This document shows, piece after piece, positions 14,879-23,604 of a stretch of DNA of 25,352 nucleotides; within the stretch, counting starts at the first letter, position 1; each line of letters begins with the position of its first letter. Source of the stretch: Ruminococcus sp. UBA6407. Its GTDB lineage: Bacteria; Bacillota; Clostridia; Oscillospirales; Ruminococcaceae. The stretch is taken from the NCBI GenBank assembly GCA_002438605.1, contig DJPR01000029.1, positions 1 through 25,352 of the forward strand, in the 5' to 3' direction. The notes beneath the pieces were generated by a model. It saw only the letters and a program-made list of their open reading frames with translations, was not told the DNA's origin and did not search any database. The translations under genes and the position numbers were made by a program.

Positions 14879-16006
14879 TTGAATTGGTTATATGAAATAT
14901 TCGGAATCCCATTCGGCTATCTGATGATGTGGATTTATGACCTTGTGCAAAACTATGGTGTTGCAATTATACTTTTTACCTTAGTTACCAAGATCATACT
15001 TCTGCCTATAAACTATAAAACTCAGAAAAATGCTGCAAGAATGCAGCTTTTAAACCCAAAGCTCGCAAAGCTTAAAAAAAGCTATCAGAATAATCCTCAG
15101 AAGCTTCAGGCTGAACAGATGAAGCTGTATCAGGAGGAGGGCGTAAACCCTATGGGTTCATGTCTGCCTGCCGTTGTCCAGATGATTCTGCTTTTCGGCG
15201 TTCTGGACGTTGTTTACAAGCCGCTTACCCATATTATCCGTTTCAGCGGCGGAGTTATCAGCAAAGCAAGAGATCTGGCGTCTGAAATCAGCGGAACTGC
15301 CATAAGCAAAAGCGATCTTCGTCAGGAGCTTCGCATACTTAACGTTTTTGAGCATCATCAGGATAAATTTTCATCTATCGGAGAAAATTTCAATCAGCTC
15401 GTTTCGGATTTCTATGAGAATTTTTCATTCTTAGGTGTAAATCTCGGACAGATACCGAAAAAGCCTGATTCATGGGGCGATGCTTCTGCTGTTGGACTTT
15501 TCCTTATACCGATTTTTGCAGGTCTTGCACAGCTTTTATATACTCTTTATACTCAGGTTCACCAGAAAAGAAAAAATCCTGATATGCCTAATATGGGTGC
15601 AATGAATATTATGCTTTACCTTATGCCGCTTATTTCGGTATGGTTTGCATTTAAAGTTCCTGCAGGTGTAGGCTTCTACTGGATATTCTCATCAATCTTC
15701 TCACTTGTAATTACATTCTGTCTTAACTGCTACTTTACTACCGAGCGTATCACCGCAATCAGTGAAAAGGACAGAGAAAAGGCTAAGAAATATGCCGAGG
15801 TAAACGGCGGCAAAAAGACCTTTATGCAGAAAATGATGGAACAGCAGCAGGAGGTTCTTGAGGAACAGAGAAAGCAGCAGGCTCGTTATAAGGATAACGG
15901 AGAAAAAATGTCACGTTCGGAAGCAAATGCGTACAACCGTCAGCTTATCAATGACGCAAGAAAGCGTATGGCTGAAAAGTATGGCGATGAATATGATGAA
16001 GAATAA
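14879..16006 (+). CDS. yidC: Membrane protein insertase YidC (Oxa1 family)
   Basis: Inserts and folds membrane proteins, alone or with SecYEG. The 375-residue protein has five likely membrane segments: about 5-25 and 28-48 near the N-terminus (the second ends KIILLPINYKTQ), 93-115, then after a roughly 75-residue outward-facing loop a pair at about 205-222 and 235-285. A charged Gln/Lys/Glu tail of about 85 residues follows. Unlike SpoIIIJ of Bacillus there is no lipoprotein Cys near the start. The groove Arg of the family appears as Lys in TKIILLP. The start is TTG 14879 with GAGG nine bases upstream; no ATG fits the frame. Confidence 0.95.
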   Translation: MNWLYEIFGIPFGYLMMWIYDLVQNYGVAIILFTLVTKIILLPINYKTQKNAARMQLLNPKLAKLKKSYQNNPQKLQAEQMKLYQEEGVNPMGSCLPAVVQMILLFGVLDVVYKPLTHIIRFSGGVISKARDLASEISGTAISKSDLRQELRILNVFEHHQDKFSSIGENFNQLVSDFYENFSFLGVNLGQIPKKPDSWGDASAVGLFLIPIFAGLAQLLYTLYTQVHQKRKNPDMPNMGAMNIMLYLMPLISVWFAFKVPAGVGFYWIFSSIFSLVITFCLNCYFTTERITAISEKDREKAKKYAEVNGGKKTFMQKMMEQQQEVLEEQRKQQARYKDNGEKMSRSEANAYNRQLINDARKRMAEKYGDEYDEE

Positions 16007-16063
16007 AATGATATGTATGGTAAACTCCGTATGATATTGGGATTTCGTCGGTGTTGCCTTAAA

Positions 16064-16103
16064 TGACTGCCAAAGCCGCAGCAGTCAAATAATAATTTGC
16101 GGC
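16064..16103 (+). promoter_or_regulatory. Possible H-type RNA pseudoknot in the jag leader
   Basis: Stem 1 TGACTGC (16064-16070) with GCAGTCA (16081-16087); its loop contains GCCGCA (16075-16080), which is complementary to TGCGGC (16098-16103). Loops are 4 and 10 bases, the latter all A/T, which suits an H-type pseudoknot. It ends five bases before GGAG of jag. Competing nested pairings exist (CTGCC with GGCAG), so the fold is unproven. Confidence 0.4.
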
Positions 16104-16122
16104 AGATTGGAGATTTGTTGTT

Positions 16123-17181
16123 ATGACTGAAATTTTTACAGGAAAAAATTTAGAAGAAGCTAAGGCTGCTGCCTCAGCAAAATTCGGAGTACCGCAGAGT
16201 AAAATTGAATTTGAAATTATCGAAGAAGGTAAAAAAGGATTTTTGGGAATGGGGCATGTTGACGCTAAGGTCAAGGCTGTTTATAATCCTCCCGCACCTG
16301 CTGAAACAGCAGTAAAGCCTGCCGTTAAGGCTGAACCTGTCAAGGAAGAGCCTGCTGAAATAACAGCTCCAAAGACTGAAATAAAGTCTGAACCTGCTGT
16401 TGAGGAGAAGATTTCTGCTCCTGAAATAAAGACTGAGCCTGTAAAGACTGAGTCAGCTGCTGTCGATGAAATCAAGGAGGAAAAAGCTCCTGAAACTGAA
16501 AAGTCAGATGATGAGGAGGAATATTCTCTTGACAAATTTACCTTGATTGAGGACGAATCACAGCTTCACCCAAAGGCAAAAATAGCTTTTGATTACATTA
16601 AAGGCATAATTGCTGCCATGGACATTAAGGCAGAGTATAAAATTTATCAGAACGAAAACGGTGCTGTAATTAATATCGACAGCGACAGCAACGGTACTAT
16701 TATCGGCAGACGAGGCGATACTCTTGACGCTGTTCAGTACCTTTCATCAATGATTGCAAACAAGGGTGACAAGGAATATTTCAGAATTACAATCGACTGC
16801 TTCGGCTACAGAGAAAAGAGAAAGGCTACTCTCCAGCAGCTCGCTGAAAAGGTTGCAAAATCCGTACTTCGTACAGGACGTTCACAGCCGCTTGAGCCGA
16901 TGAACCCATACGAAAGACGTGTTATTCATTCAGCAATTTCAAAGATTGACGGAGTAAGCTCCCGTTCAGTCGGTGACGAGCCATACAGAAAGATAATTAT
17001 TTCATCAGTAAACGGCAGAAGAAACGGCAATGACAAAAGACGAGGCGGCGGAAGAAAGAATTTTGACCGTCAGCATGAATCCAAAAAGATAGACCTTTCA
17101 ACGAGCTTTGAAAAGGACTATAAGCGTCCTAAGCCTGAGGACACCATTGAGGGCGGTCTTTACGGCAAGATTGAATTTTAA
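16123..17181 (+). CDS. jag: Jag/KhpB RNA-binding protein
   Basis: RNA-binding protein (KhpB, also called Jag or EloR) that in Gram-positives works with KhpA and affects cell elongation and many mRNAs. The 352-residue protein has a Jag-N domain (1-53, ending GKKGFLGMGHVDAKVKAVY), a long acidic Pro/Lys/Glu/Val/Thr linker with repeated EPVK and KTE units (55-130), a KH domain with GRRG (195-198), an R3H domain with R265...H269, and a basic Gly/Arg tail. The linker is longer than in short homologues. The ATG at 16123 has GGAG ten bases upstream; a possible pseudoknot precedes it, which makes self-regulation conceivable. It follows yidC by 116 bases. Confidence 0.94.
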   Translation: MTEIFTGKNLEEAKAAASAKFGVPQSKIEFEIIEEGKKGFLGMGHVDAKVKAVYNPPAPAETAVKPAVKAEPVKEEPAEITAPKTEIKSEPAVEEKISAPEIKTEPVKTESAAVDEIKEEKAPETEKSDDEEEYSLDKFTLIEDESQLHPKAKIAFDYIKGIIAAMDIKAEYKIYQNENGAVINIDSDSNGTIIGRRGDTLDAVQYLSSMIANKGDKEYFRITIDCFGYREKRKATLQQLAEKVAKSVLRTGRSQPLEPMNPYERRVIHSAISKIDGVSSRSVGDEPYRKIIISSVNGRRNGNDKRRGGGRKNFDRQHESKKIDLSTSFEKDYKRPKPEDTIEGGLYGKIEF

Positions 17182-17187
17182 AATTAG

Positions 17188-17229
17188 AACCGCCTTGTCG
17201 TACACAAGTACAGATTAAGGCGGTTTTTT
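17188..17229 (+). terminator. Terminator after jag
   Basis: AACCGCCTT (17188-17196) pairs with AAGGCGGTT (17217-17225), with an inner GTAC-ACAA-GTAC helix, followed by T6. It ends 19 bases before the mnmE start, so mnmE is read either by read-through or from a promoter that I cannot identify. Confidence 0.85.
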
Positions 17230-17248
17230 GATACAGGAGAGTGATAAA

Positions 17249-18610
17249 ATGTCAGCAATTGCAGCTATCTCAACGCCGAATGCTCCCGGAGGAATTGCAG
17301 TCATAAGAATTTCAGGGGATACGGCTCTTGAAATTGCGGACAGGGTTTTTCAGTCCGTCAGCGGCAAAAAGGCTGTGAATATGTCGGGATATACTTGCAG
17401 CTACGGGACTGCCTTTGACGGTGACGAGCGTCTTGATGACTGTATTCTTACCGTTTTTAAAGCTCCCAACAGCTACACAGGCGAAAATGTTGCGGAGCTT
17501 TCATGTCATGGCGGACTTTACGTTACTAAGAGAATTTTAAGGGCAATTCTGAAAAATGGTGCAGAATCGGCGTCAGCAGGCGAATTTACAAAGAGAGCGT
17601 TCCTCAATGGCAAGCTGGATTTGACTCAGGCGGAGGCTGTAATGGACATTATTTCCGCAAAGGGAAATATCGAGCTGAAAATGGCTGAAAGTCTGCGTGA
17701 CGGTGCGGCATTCAGAAAGTCGCAGTCGGCTAAGAAAAAGCTTATCAAAATTCTTGGTGACCTTGCGGCTTGGGCGGATTATCCCGATGAGGATATTCCG
17801 GAGGTTGAACCTGAAAGTCTGATGACCTCGCTGAAGGATATCAGAAATGAGCTTGGAAGTCTGATAAAGGGTTATGATTACGGTAAAATTCTTCGTGAGG
17901 GAATTGACACTGTAATTATCGGACGTCCGAATGTCGGAAAATCCACGCTTTTTAACTGTCTTAGCGGCTGTGAGAGGAGTATCGTTACTGAAATTGCGGG
18001 TACAACTCGTGATGTAATTGAGGAATCTGTAAAAATCGGTGACCTTACTTTAAGACTTTCCGATACGGCAGGCATCAGAGATACAGATGACGTAATAGAA
18101 GGTATAGGCGTAAATATAGCATACAAAAGACTTGATGAAGCACAATTAATTATCGCAGTTTTTGACGGCAGCTGTCCGCTGACAGAGGACGATATAAACC
18201 TGCTTAAAAAATTAAAGGATAAAAAGGCAATAGCGGTAATCAATAAAAATGACGTTGAACAAAAAATTGATTCAGATGTAATAAAGTCAAATAATATACA
18301 AATCGTATACATCTCTGCAAAGGAAAATAAGGGAATACAAGAGGTTCAGCAGGCAATTGAATCACTTTTTGAAGCAAATGAGCTTGATTTTGAAAGCGGT
18401 ACAGCAGCAAATGAACGTCAGAAAAGATGTATTGACCTTTGCTTGCAGCAGATTGATGAAGCAATATCAGCTCTTGAAAGTGGAGTGTTGCTTGACGCTA
18501 TAACTGTTTTACTAGATGAGGCAGTACAGCATATTCTTGAGCTTACAGGAGAAAAAGCAACTGTAGCTGTAGTTGATGAAGTATTTTCAAGATTTTGTGT
18601 AGGAAAATAA
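17249..18610 (+). CDS. mnmE: tRNA modification GTPase MnmE
   Basis: With MnmG it builds the carboxymethylaminomethyl group on U34 of tRNAs. The 453-residue protein has the folate-binding N-domain (SAIAAISTPNAPGGIAVIR), the inserted GTPase domain with G1 GRPNVGKST (225-233), G2 TTRDV (252-256), G3 DTAG (272-275) and G4 NKND, and the C-terminal catalytic FCVGK (449-453; family consensus F-C-I-G-K). The start is ATG 17249 with AGGAG nine bases upstream; an in-frame TTG at 17228 lies in the T-run of the jag terminator. It is followed by a parS site and mnmG. Confidence 0.97.
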   Translation: MSAIAAISTPNAPGGIAVIRISGDTALEIADRVFQSVSGKKAVNMSGYTCSYGTAFDGDERLDDCILTVFKAPNSYTGENVAELSCHGGLYVTKRILRAILKNGAESASAGEFTKRAFLNGKLDLTQAEAVMDIISAKGNIELKMAESLRDGAAFRKSQSAKKKLIKILGDLAAWADYPDEDIPEVEPESLMTSLKDIRNELGSLIKGYDYGKILREGIDTVIIGRPNVGKSTLFNCLSGCERSIVTEIAGTTRDVIEESVKIGDLTLRLSDTAGIRDTDDVIEGIGVNIAYKRLDEAQLIIAVFDGSCPLTEDDINLLKKLKDKKAIAVINKNDVEQKIDSDVIKSNNIQIVYISAKENKGIQEVQQAIESLFEANELDFESGTAANERQKRCIDLCLQQIDEAISALESGVLLDAITVLLDEAVQHILELTGEKATVAVVDEVFSRFCVGK

Positions 18611-18628
18611 TTTATTGTATATTACAGA

Positions 18629-18644
18629 TGTTCCACGTGGAACA
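18629..18644. other. parS centromere site 1
   Basis: TGTTCCACGTGGAACA, a perfect 16-base palindrome of the ParB/Spo0J binding consensus (18 bases with flanking A/T). It lies in the mnmE-mnmG gap, about 7 kb from the origin core. An identical site is at 22214. Confidence 0.93.
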
Positions 18645-18671
18645 TTTTTATAAAATATGGAGTGAAATTTT

Positions 18672-20561
18672 ATGTCATATAAAATGGGCAGCTATGATGT
18701 TGCCGTAATTGGTGCAGGACATGCAGGAGTTGAAGCGGCTCTTGCGTCAGCAAGACTTGGCTGCAAAACCATACTCTTTACGATTTCTCTTGACCAGATT
18801 GCAAATATGCCCTGTAATCCGTCAATTGGCGGTACTGCAAAGGGACATCTTGTCAGAGAAATTGACGCATTGGGCGGTGAAATGGGTAAGGGAGCAGATA
18901 AGTGTTTCATTCAAAGCCGAATGCTGAACAGAGGAAAAGGCCCTGCTGTTCATAGTCTGAGGGTTCAGGCTGACAGAGTAATGTATCATAATTACATGAA
19001 AAAAGTTTGTGAGGAACAGAAAAATCTGTACATCAAACAAGCTGAAGTTGCTGATGTAATTATTGAGAATAACAAAATAATTGGACTTCATACAAGTCTT
19101 GGTGCAGAGTATGGGGTCAAGGCTGTTATTATCGCAACAGGAACATATCTTAAAGGAAAAATTCACATCGGTGAAGTATCATACGAGAGTGGACCGGACT
19201 CTGCATTGCCAAGCAAATATTTGTCTAAAAGTCTGATTGATGCAGGCATCACAATAAGAAGATTTAAGACAGGAACTCCTTGCCGAGTTCACAAAAGAAG
19301 CATTAATTTTGATGTTATGGAAAAGCAGGACGGTGATGAGGATATAGTCCCATTTTCATTTGAAACTGATAAATCCACTTTAAAAAATAAAGTGAGCTGT
19401 TATGTTGCGTATACAAATAGTAATACACATGAAATTATAAAAAGCAACCTCCACCGTTCACCCTTGTATGCCGGCAGAATTGAAGGTGTTGGGCCAAGAT
19501 ACTGTCCGTCAATTGAGGACAAAATAGTGAGATTTTCAGATAAACCACGACATCAATTATTTGTCGAACCTATGGGATTGAATACTAATGAATACTATTT
19601 ACAAGGTATGTCATCATCACTACCGGAGGACGTTCAGCTTGCATTTTTGAGATCAATAAAAGGACTTGAGGAAGTTGAAATAATGCGTCCTGCGTATGCA
19701 ATTGAGTATGATTGCTGTGACCCTACTGAATTAAGTCCCACACTTGAATTTAAATCAGTAAGCGGACTTTACGGTGCAGGACAATTCAACGGCAGTTCAG
19801 GCTATGAGGAGGCAGCAGCTCAGGGAATTGTCGCAGGAATAAACGCTGCATTGAAAGTCCTGAACAGAGAACCAATGGTTCTTGACCGAGCATCATCTTA
19901 TATCGGAACACTTGTTGATGACCTCGTGACAAAGGGGTGTTCTGACCCATACCGCATGATGACTTCACGAAGTGAGTACAGGCTTATTCTCAGGCAGGAT
20001 AATGCCGATATCAGACTGACTCCGATCGGCTACAAAATCGGACTTATTTCAAAGGAGCGTTTTGACGGTCTGAATCAAAAAATTGCACAAATTAATGCTG
20101 AAATAAAGCGTGTTTCAACATTGAATATGTCACCGTCACAGGAATTGAACGATTTTCTTGCTGAACATGGAACTGCACCGCTTTCTACAGGCTGTAAAAT
20201 GGCAGACCTTATACGCCGTCCGCAGTTAAATTATGCAATGCTTGAAAAATTCGATGCAAATCGTCCTGAATTATCATTTGAGGTTTGCGAGCAGGTTGAG
20301 CTTCAAATAAAATACGAGGGGTATATTTCAAAGCAACTTTTGCAAATTGAACAAATGAGAAAGCTGGAGCAGCGAAAACTCCCAAAAGATACGGATTATA
20401 GCAAAATAAGAGGACTTCGCCTTGAGGCAGCCGAAAAATTAAACAAGGTAAAACCTATATCAATTGGGCAGGCTTCAAGGATTTCGGGTGTATCTCCGGC
20501 AGATGTTTCACTTTTAATTGTGTGGCTGGAACAGCGGAAAGGAGATATAGATGCTTCCTGA
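18672..20561 (+). CDS. mnmG: tRNA uridine-5-carboxymethylaminomethyl synthase MnmG (GidA)
   Basis: FAD enzyme that partners MnmE in modifying U34 of tRNA. The 629-residue protein shows the dinucleotide-binding [10 protein letters not shown] (14-23), the family motif [21 protein letters not shown], a second signature [11 protein letters not shown], the FAD-contacting [19 protein letters not shown], and a C-terminal helical domain that docks with MnmE. The ATG at 18672 has GGAGTG seven bases upstream. Its last 11 bases overlap the rsmG start, so the pair is translationally coupled. Confidence 0.97.
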   Translation: MSYKMGSYDVAVIGAGHAGVEAALASARLGCKTILFTISLDQIANMPCNPSIGGTAKGHLVREIDALGGEMGKGADKCFIQSRMLNRGKGPAVHSLRVQADRVMYHNYMKKVCEEQKNLYIKQAEVADVIIENNKIIGLHTSLGAEYGVKAVIIATGTYLKGKIHIGEVSYESGPDSALPSKYLSKSLIDAGITIRRFKTGTPCRVHKRSINFDVMEKQDGDEDIVPFSFETDKSTLKNKVSCYVAYTNSNTHEIIKSNLHRSPLYAGRIEGVGPRYCPSIEDKIVRFSDKPRHQLFVEPMGLNTNEYYLQGMSSSLPEDVQLAFLRSIKGLEEVEIMRPAYAIEYDCCDPTELSPTLEFKSVSGLYGAGQFNGSSGYEEAAAQGIVAGINAALKVLNREPMVLDRASSYIGTLVDDLVTKGCSDPYRMMTSRSEYRLILRQDNADIRLTPIGYKIGLISKERFDGLNQKIAQINAEIKRVSTLNMSPSQELNDFLAEHGTAPLSTGCKMADLIRRPQLNYAMLEKFDANRPELSFEVCEQVELQIKYEGYISKQLLQIEQMRKLEQRKLPKDTDYSKIRGLRLEAAEKLNKVKPISIGQASRISGVSPADVSLLIVWLEQRKGDIDAS

Positions 20562-21255
20562 TTATGATTTTTGTTGTGACTTGTTTAAAAAATATGAGCT
20601 TGATTTGCCGTCAGAGGTATATGGCAAGCTTGAAATTTATGCTGATTTCCTTGTGAAATACAATGAAAATGTCAATCTCACAGCAATTACTGACGGTCGT
20701 GAAATATTTGTCAAGCATTTTCTTGACAGTATTTTATTGCTTAAATATGTCGATATACCGTCAAATTCAAGCATTATTGATGTTGGAACAGGTGCAGGAT
20801 TTCCGTCTGTACCGATGAAAATATATCGTCCCGACCTGAAAATTACGCTGCTTGATAGCCTTAATAAGAGAATTAATTTTTTGCAGCAGCTTTGCGAAAT
20901 GATTCAGATAGACGCTGAATTTATACATGGGCGAGCCGAGGATTATGGTAAAGAGAGTCAGTACAGAGAAAAGTTTGACTTTTCATGTGCAAGGGCAGTG
21001 GCAAATTTGTCTGTTTTGAGTGAATATTGTATACCATTTGTAAAAATTGGCGGATATTTTATCTCCATGAAAGGCCCAAATGAGATAATTGACGAATCAA
21101 ACAAGGCTGTCGAACTGCTTGGAGGAAAAATCAAGTCAGATATTCAATATAGTTTAGAAAATGACACCAGAAGAATAATTGCGATAGAAAAAATATCGCA
21201 AACTCCGACAAAATACCCACGCAATAGCAGTCAAATTAAGAAGAAACCATTGTAA
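20551..21255 (+). CDS. rsmG: 16S rRNA (guanine-527-N7) methyltransferase RsmG (GidB)
   Basis: Methylates G527 of 16S rRNA using S-adenosylmethionine; loss of this enzyme gives low-level streptomycin resistance in other bacteria. The 234-residue protein has the typical N-terminal [11 protein letters not shown], the SAM-binding [17 protein letters not shown] (about 74-90), the acidic strand [14 protein letters not shown] and [15 protein letters not shown]. The ATG at 20551 follows AAAGGAG inside the end of mnmG. A strong terminator (21278-21312) ends this transcript. Confidence 0.96.
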   Translation: MLPDYDFCCDLFKKYELDLPSEVYGKLEIYADFLVKYNENVNLTAITDGREIFVKHFLDSILLLKYVDIPSNSSIIDVGTGAGFPSVPMKIYRPDLKITLLDSLNKRINFLQQLCEMIQIDAEFIHGRAEDYGKESQYREKFDFSCARAVANLSVLSEYCIPFVKIGGYFISMKGPNEIIDESNKAVELLGGKIKSDIQYSLENDTRRIIAIEKISQTPTKYPRNSSQIKKKPL

Positions 21256-21277
21256 TAACAAAAAAAAATCATTATAT

Positions 21278-21312
21278 AAGCGTTGATTGCACGAAAATCA
21301 ACGCTTTTTTTG
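21278..21312 (+). terminator. Terminator after rsmG
   Basis: AAGCGTTGATT (21278-21288) pairs with AATCAACGCTT (21296-21306) around GCACGAA, followed by a long T-run: a standard intrinsic terminator. Confidence 0.92.
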
Positions 21313-21314
21313 TG

Positions 21315-21343
21315 TAGATATTATTTCCCATTAGTGATAAAAT
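21315..21343 (+). promoter_or_regulatory. Weak candidate promoter for noc
   Basis: TAGATA (21315-21320), 17 bases, TAAAAT (21338-21343), between the rsmG terminator and noc. Matches to consensus are 4/6 and 5/6. Because noc follows a terminator, it should have a promoter here. Confidence 0.35.
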
Positions 21344-21372
21344 GAAGTTAACAGGAAAGGAGAAGTGAAAAA

Positions 21373-22206
21373 ATGGCTAGTTTTTTAAATTTTACTCGGG
21401 ACAAGCAGGTCAATAAGGTTGTCGAGGTGGAGGTAAATCAGATTATACCAAATCCTCATCAGCCAAGAACTGAATTTGAAGATACTGATATTCGTGCATT
21501 AGCGGAGTCAATTGCTCAAAACGGCATTTTACAGCCAATTTCAATTCGCAGAAACGGTGATATTTACGAATTAATTGCAGGTGAAAGACGTCTGCGTGCT
21601 GCAAAAATGTGCGGACTTCGCTATGTTCCATGTATCATTCACGAGATAAGCGAGAGAAATTCTGCAATTCTGGCACTTGTTGAGAACATTCAACGTCAGG
21701 ATTTATCATTTTTTGATGAAGCAGCTGCAATTGAAAAGCTGATTTCATATTACGGAATGACGCAGGAGGACGCAGCTTCAAAGCTTGGCAAAGCACAAAG
21801 TACGATTGCAAATAAACTCAGATTACTAAGACTTTCAAAGGAAGAACGTGAGCTGATAGTCAGATTTAATCTGACTGAACGTCATGCAAGGGCATTGCTG
21901 AAGCTTGGCAGCAGTCAAGACAGGCTTAATGTGCTTGAAAAAGTTGTGAAAAACAGCTTGAATGTGGAGCGTACAGAGCGTTTGGTTGATGAATACATAG
22001 GTCAGGAAAGGGTGAAAAAGAGTTATAAGACACGTTCTAAGGTGTTTCGCAACGTAAAAATGTTTGTAAATACGATTAATAAGGCAGTCGAAACGATGCA
22101 GGCGGCAGGAATTTCAGCAGACTCAAAGAAAATTCAGTATGAGGACTATATAGAATATCGTGTAAGAATACCGATTATGAGTGGTCAGCAGAGTTCTGTA
22201 AGGTAA
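21373..22206 (+). CDS. noc: Nucleoid occlusion protein Noc (ParB-family paralogue)
   Basis: A 277-residue ParB-like CTPase that in Bacillus binds many chromosomal sites and the membrane, blocking division over the nucleoid. It has the CTP-binding AGERRLRAAK and the helix-turn-helix GKAQSTIANKLRLLRL. The residues that separate Noc from ParB are of the Noc type: Gln in AQS, Lys in ANK, Arg (Lys in Bacillus) in LLRL and Arg in TERHARAL. The ending YIEYRVRIP also matches Noc. The short N-terminus MASFLNFTRD could be a membrane-targeting helix. I saw no ATTTCCCGGGAAAT Noc site in this window. A strong AAGGAG precedes the ATG. It converges on serS. Confidence 0.87.
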   Translation: MASFLNFTRDKQVNKVVEVEVNQIIPNPHQPRTEFEDTDIRALAESIAQNGILQPISIRRNGDIYELIAGERRLRAAKMCGLRYVPCIIHEISERNSAILALVENIQRQDLSFFDEAAAIEKLISYYGMTQEDAASKLGKAQSTIANKLRLLRLSKEERELIVRFNLTERHARALLKLGSSQDRLNVLEKVVKNSLNVERTERLVDEYIGQERVKKSYKTRSKVFRNVKMFVNTINKAVETMQAAGISADSKKIQYEDYIEYRVRIPIMSGQQSSVR

Positions 22207-22213
22207 TTAAGAA

Positions 22214-22229
22214 TGTTCCACGTGGAACA
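22214..22229. other. parS centromere site 2
   Basis: TGTTCCACGTGGAACA, identical to site 1 and extended to a 20-base palindrome by AA/TT. It lies just past the noc stop codon, in the convergent noc-serS gap, about 1.4 kb from parB. Confidence 0.93.
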
Positions 22230-22258
22230 TTAATAGGCAATTGCATAAACAGCAATAA

Positions 22259-22284
22259 AAAAAGGGCGAAATATCGCCCTTTTT
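22259..22284. terminator. Bidirectional terminator between noc and serS
   Basis: AAAAAGGGCGA-AATA-TCGCCCTTTTT: an 11-bp stem with A and T runs at its ends, so it serves both convergent genes. Confidence 0.9.
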
Positions 22285-22301
22285 GCTGTATAAAGTTTAT
22301 T

Positions 22302-23591
22302 TTACTTCTTTGGAATTTCAATTTTATCCTTACGCATATAATATCTCAATGCCTCAGGAATTCTGATACTGCCGTCCTCATTGATATTATTTTCAAGGAA
22401 AGCAATCAGCATTCTTGGAGGTGCAACAACAGTATTATTAAGCGTATGTGCAAAATATTTTTCTCCGTCACTGCCCTTAACTCTGATTCCAAGGCGTCTT
22501 GCCTGTGCATCGCCAAGATTTGAACAGCTTCCAACCTCAAAATACTTCTTCTGACGTGGTGACCATGCCTCAACGTCAATGCTCTTAACTTTAAGGTCAG
22601 CTAAGTCACCTGAACAGCACTCCAGAGTACGAACAGGAATATCAAGAGTTCTGAAAAATTCAACAGTATAGCTGTAAAGCTTGTGGAACCAGTCCATGCT
22701 GTCCTCAGGCTTGCAGACAACAATCATCTCCTGCTTTTCAAACTGGTGAATACGGTAAACTCCCCTTTCCTCAATTCCATGAGCACCTACTTCCTTTCGG
22801 AAGCATGGAGAATAGCTTGTGAGAGTCTTTGGAAGTTCAGCTTCAGGAACAATGGTATCAATGAACTTGCCAATCATGGAATGTTCGCTTGTGCCGATAA
22901 GATAAAGGTCCTCGCCCTCAATCTTGTACATCATTCCCTCCATTTCAGCAAAGCTCATAACGCCAGTTACAACGTCACTTCTTATCATAAACGGCGGAAT
23001 ATAGTATGTAAATCCCTTGTCAATCATAAAATCTCTTGCATAAGAAAGTATGCATGACTGGAGCTGTGCAATGTCACCGCAGAGGTAATAAAAACCGTTT
23101 CCGCTTGTCTTTCTTGCACTGTCAAGGTCAATTCCGTTGACTTTCTCCATAATATCAACATGGTAAGGCACTTCAAAATCAGGAACAAAAGGTTCACCAA
23201 AACGCTCAACTTCAACATTTTCGCTGTCGTCCTTGCCGATCGGCACACTTTCGTCAATTATATTCGGAATAACAAGCATAATTTCACGAATTTCACCCTC
23301 AAGCTTGACCTCAAGAGCCTCCATTTCAGTGAGTTTTGCACCGATTTCAGCAACCTCGGATTTAATGCGTTCAGCCTCGTCCTTTTGACCTTTTGCCATG
23401 AAACCGCCTATTTCCTTGCTTTTTACCTTACGCTGATTTCTGAGAGTGTCACACTCAACCTTAGTTTCACGATACTGCTTGTCCAGCTCAACAACCTTAT
23501 CAACAAGCTCCAGCTTGCTGTCCTGAAATTTTTTCTTAATATTTTCCTTTACAAGCTCAGGATTTGTTCTGATTAATTTAATGTCCAGCAT
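22302..23591 (-). CDS. serS: Seryl-tRNA synthetase
   Basis: Charges tRNA-Ser with serine. The 429-residue protein starts with MLDIKLIRTNPELVKENI and a long coiled-coil arm (about 30-105) that grips the tRNA variable loop. The class II core has motif 2 around FRKEVGAHGIEERGVYRIHQ, EVGSCSNLGDAQARRLGIR, and motif 3 as LNNTVVAPPRMLIAFLEN, where many SerRS have GLAVGR: this belongs to a divergent subtype but keeps the motif 3 Arg. The start is ATG 23591 with AAAGGAG eight bases upstream; an ATG-less extension to 23618 runs into parB and is rejected. It is last in the parA-parB-serS transcript, 13 bases after parB. No T-box is visible. Confidence 0.96.
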   Translation of the reverse strand: MLDIKLIRTNPELVKENIKKKFQDSKLELVDKVVELDKQYRETKVECDTLRNQRKVKSKEIGGFMAKGQKDEAERIKSEVAEIGAKLTEMEALEVKLEGEIREIMLVIPNIIDESVPIGKDDSENVEVERFGEPFVPDFEVPYHVDIMEKVNGIDLDSARKTSGNGFYYLCGDIAQLQSCILSYARDFMIDKGFTYYIPPFMIRSDVVTGVMSFAEMEGMMYKIEGEDLYLIGTSEHSMIGKFIDTIVPEAELPKTLTSYSPCFRKEVGAHGIEERGVYRIHQFEKQEMIVVCKPEDSMDWFHKLYSYTVEFFRTLDIPVRTLECCSGDLADLKVKSIDVEAWSPRQKKYFEVGSCSNLGDAQARRLGIRVKGSDGEKYFAHTLNNTVVAPPRMLIAFLENNINEDGSIRIPEALRYYMRKDKIEIPKK

Positions 23592-23604
23592 TATAAAATC
23601 TCCT

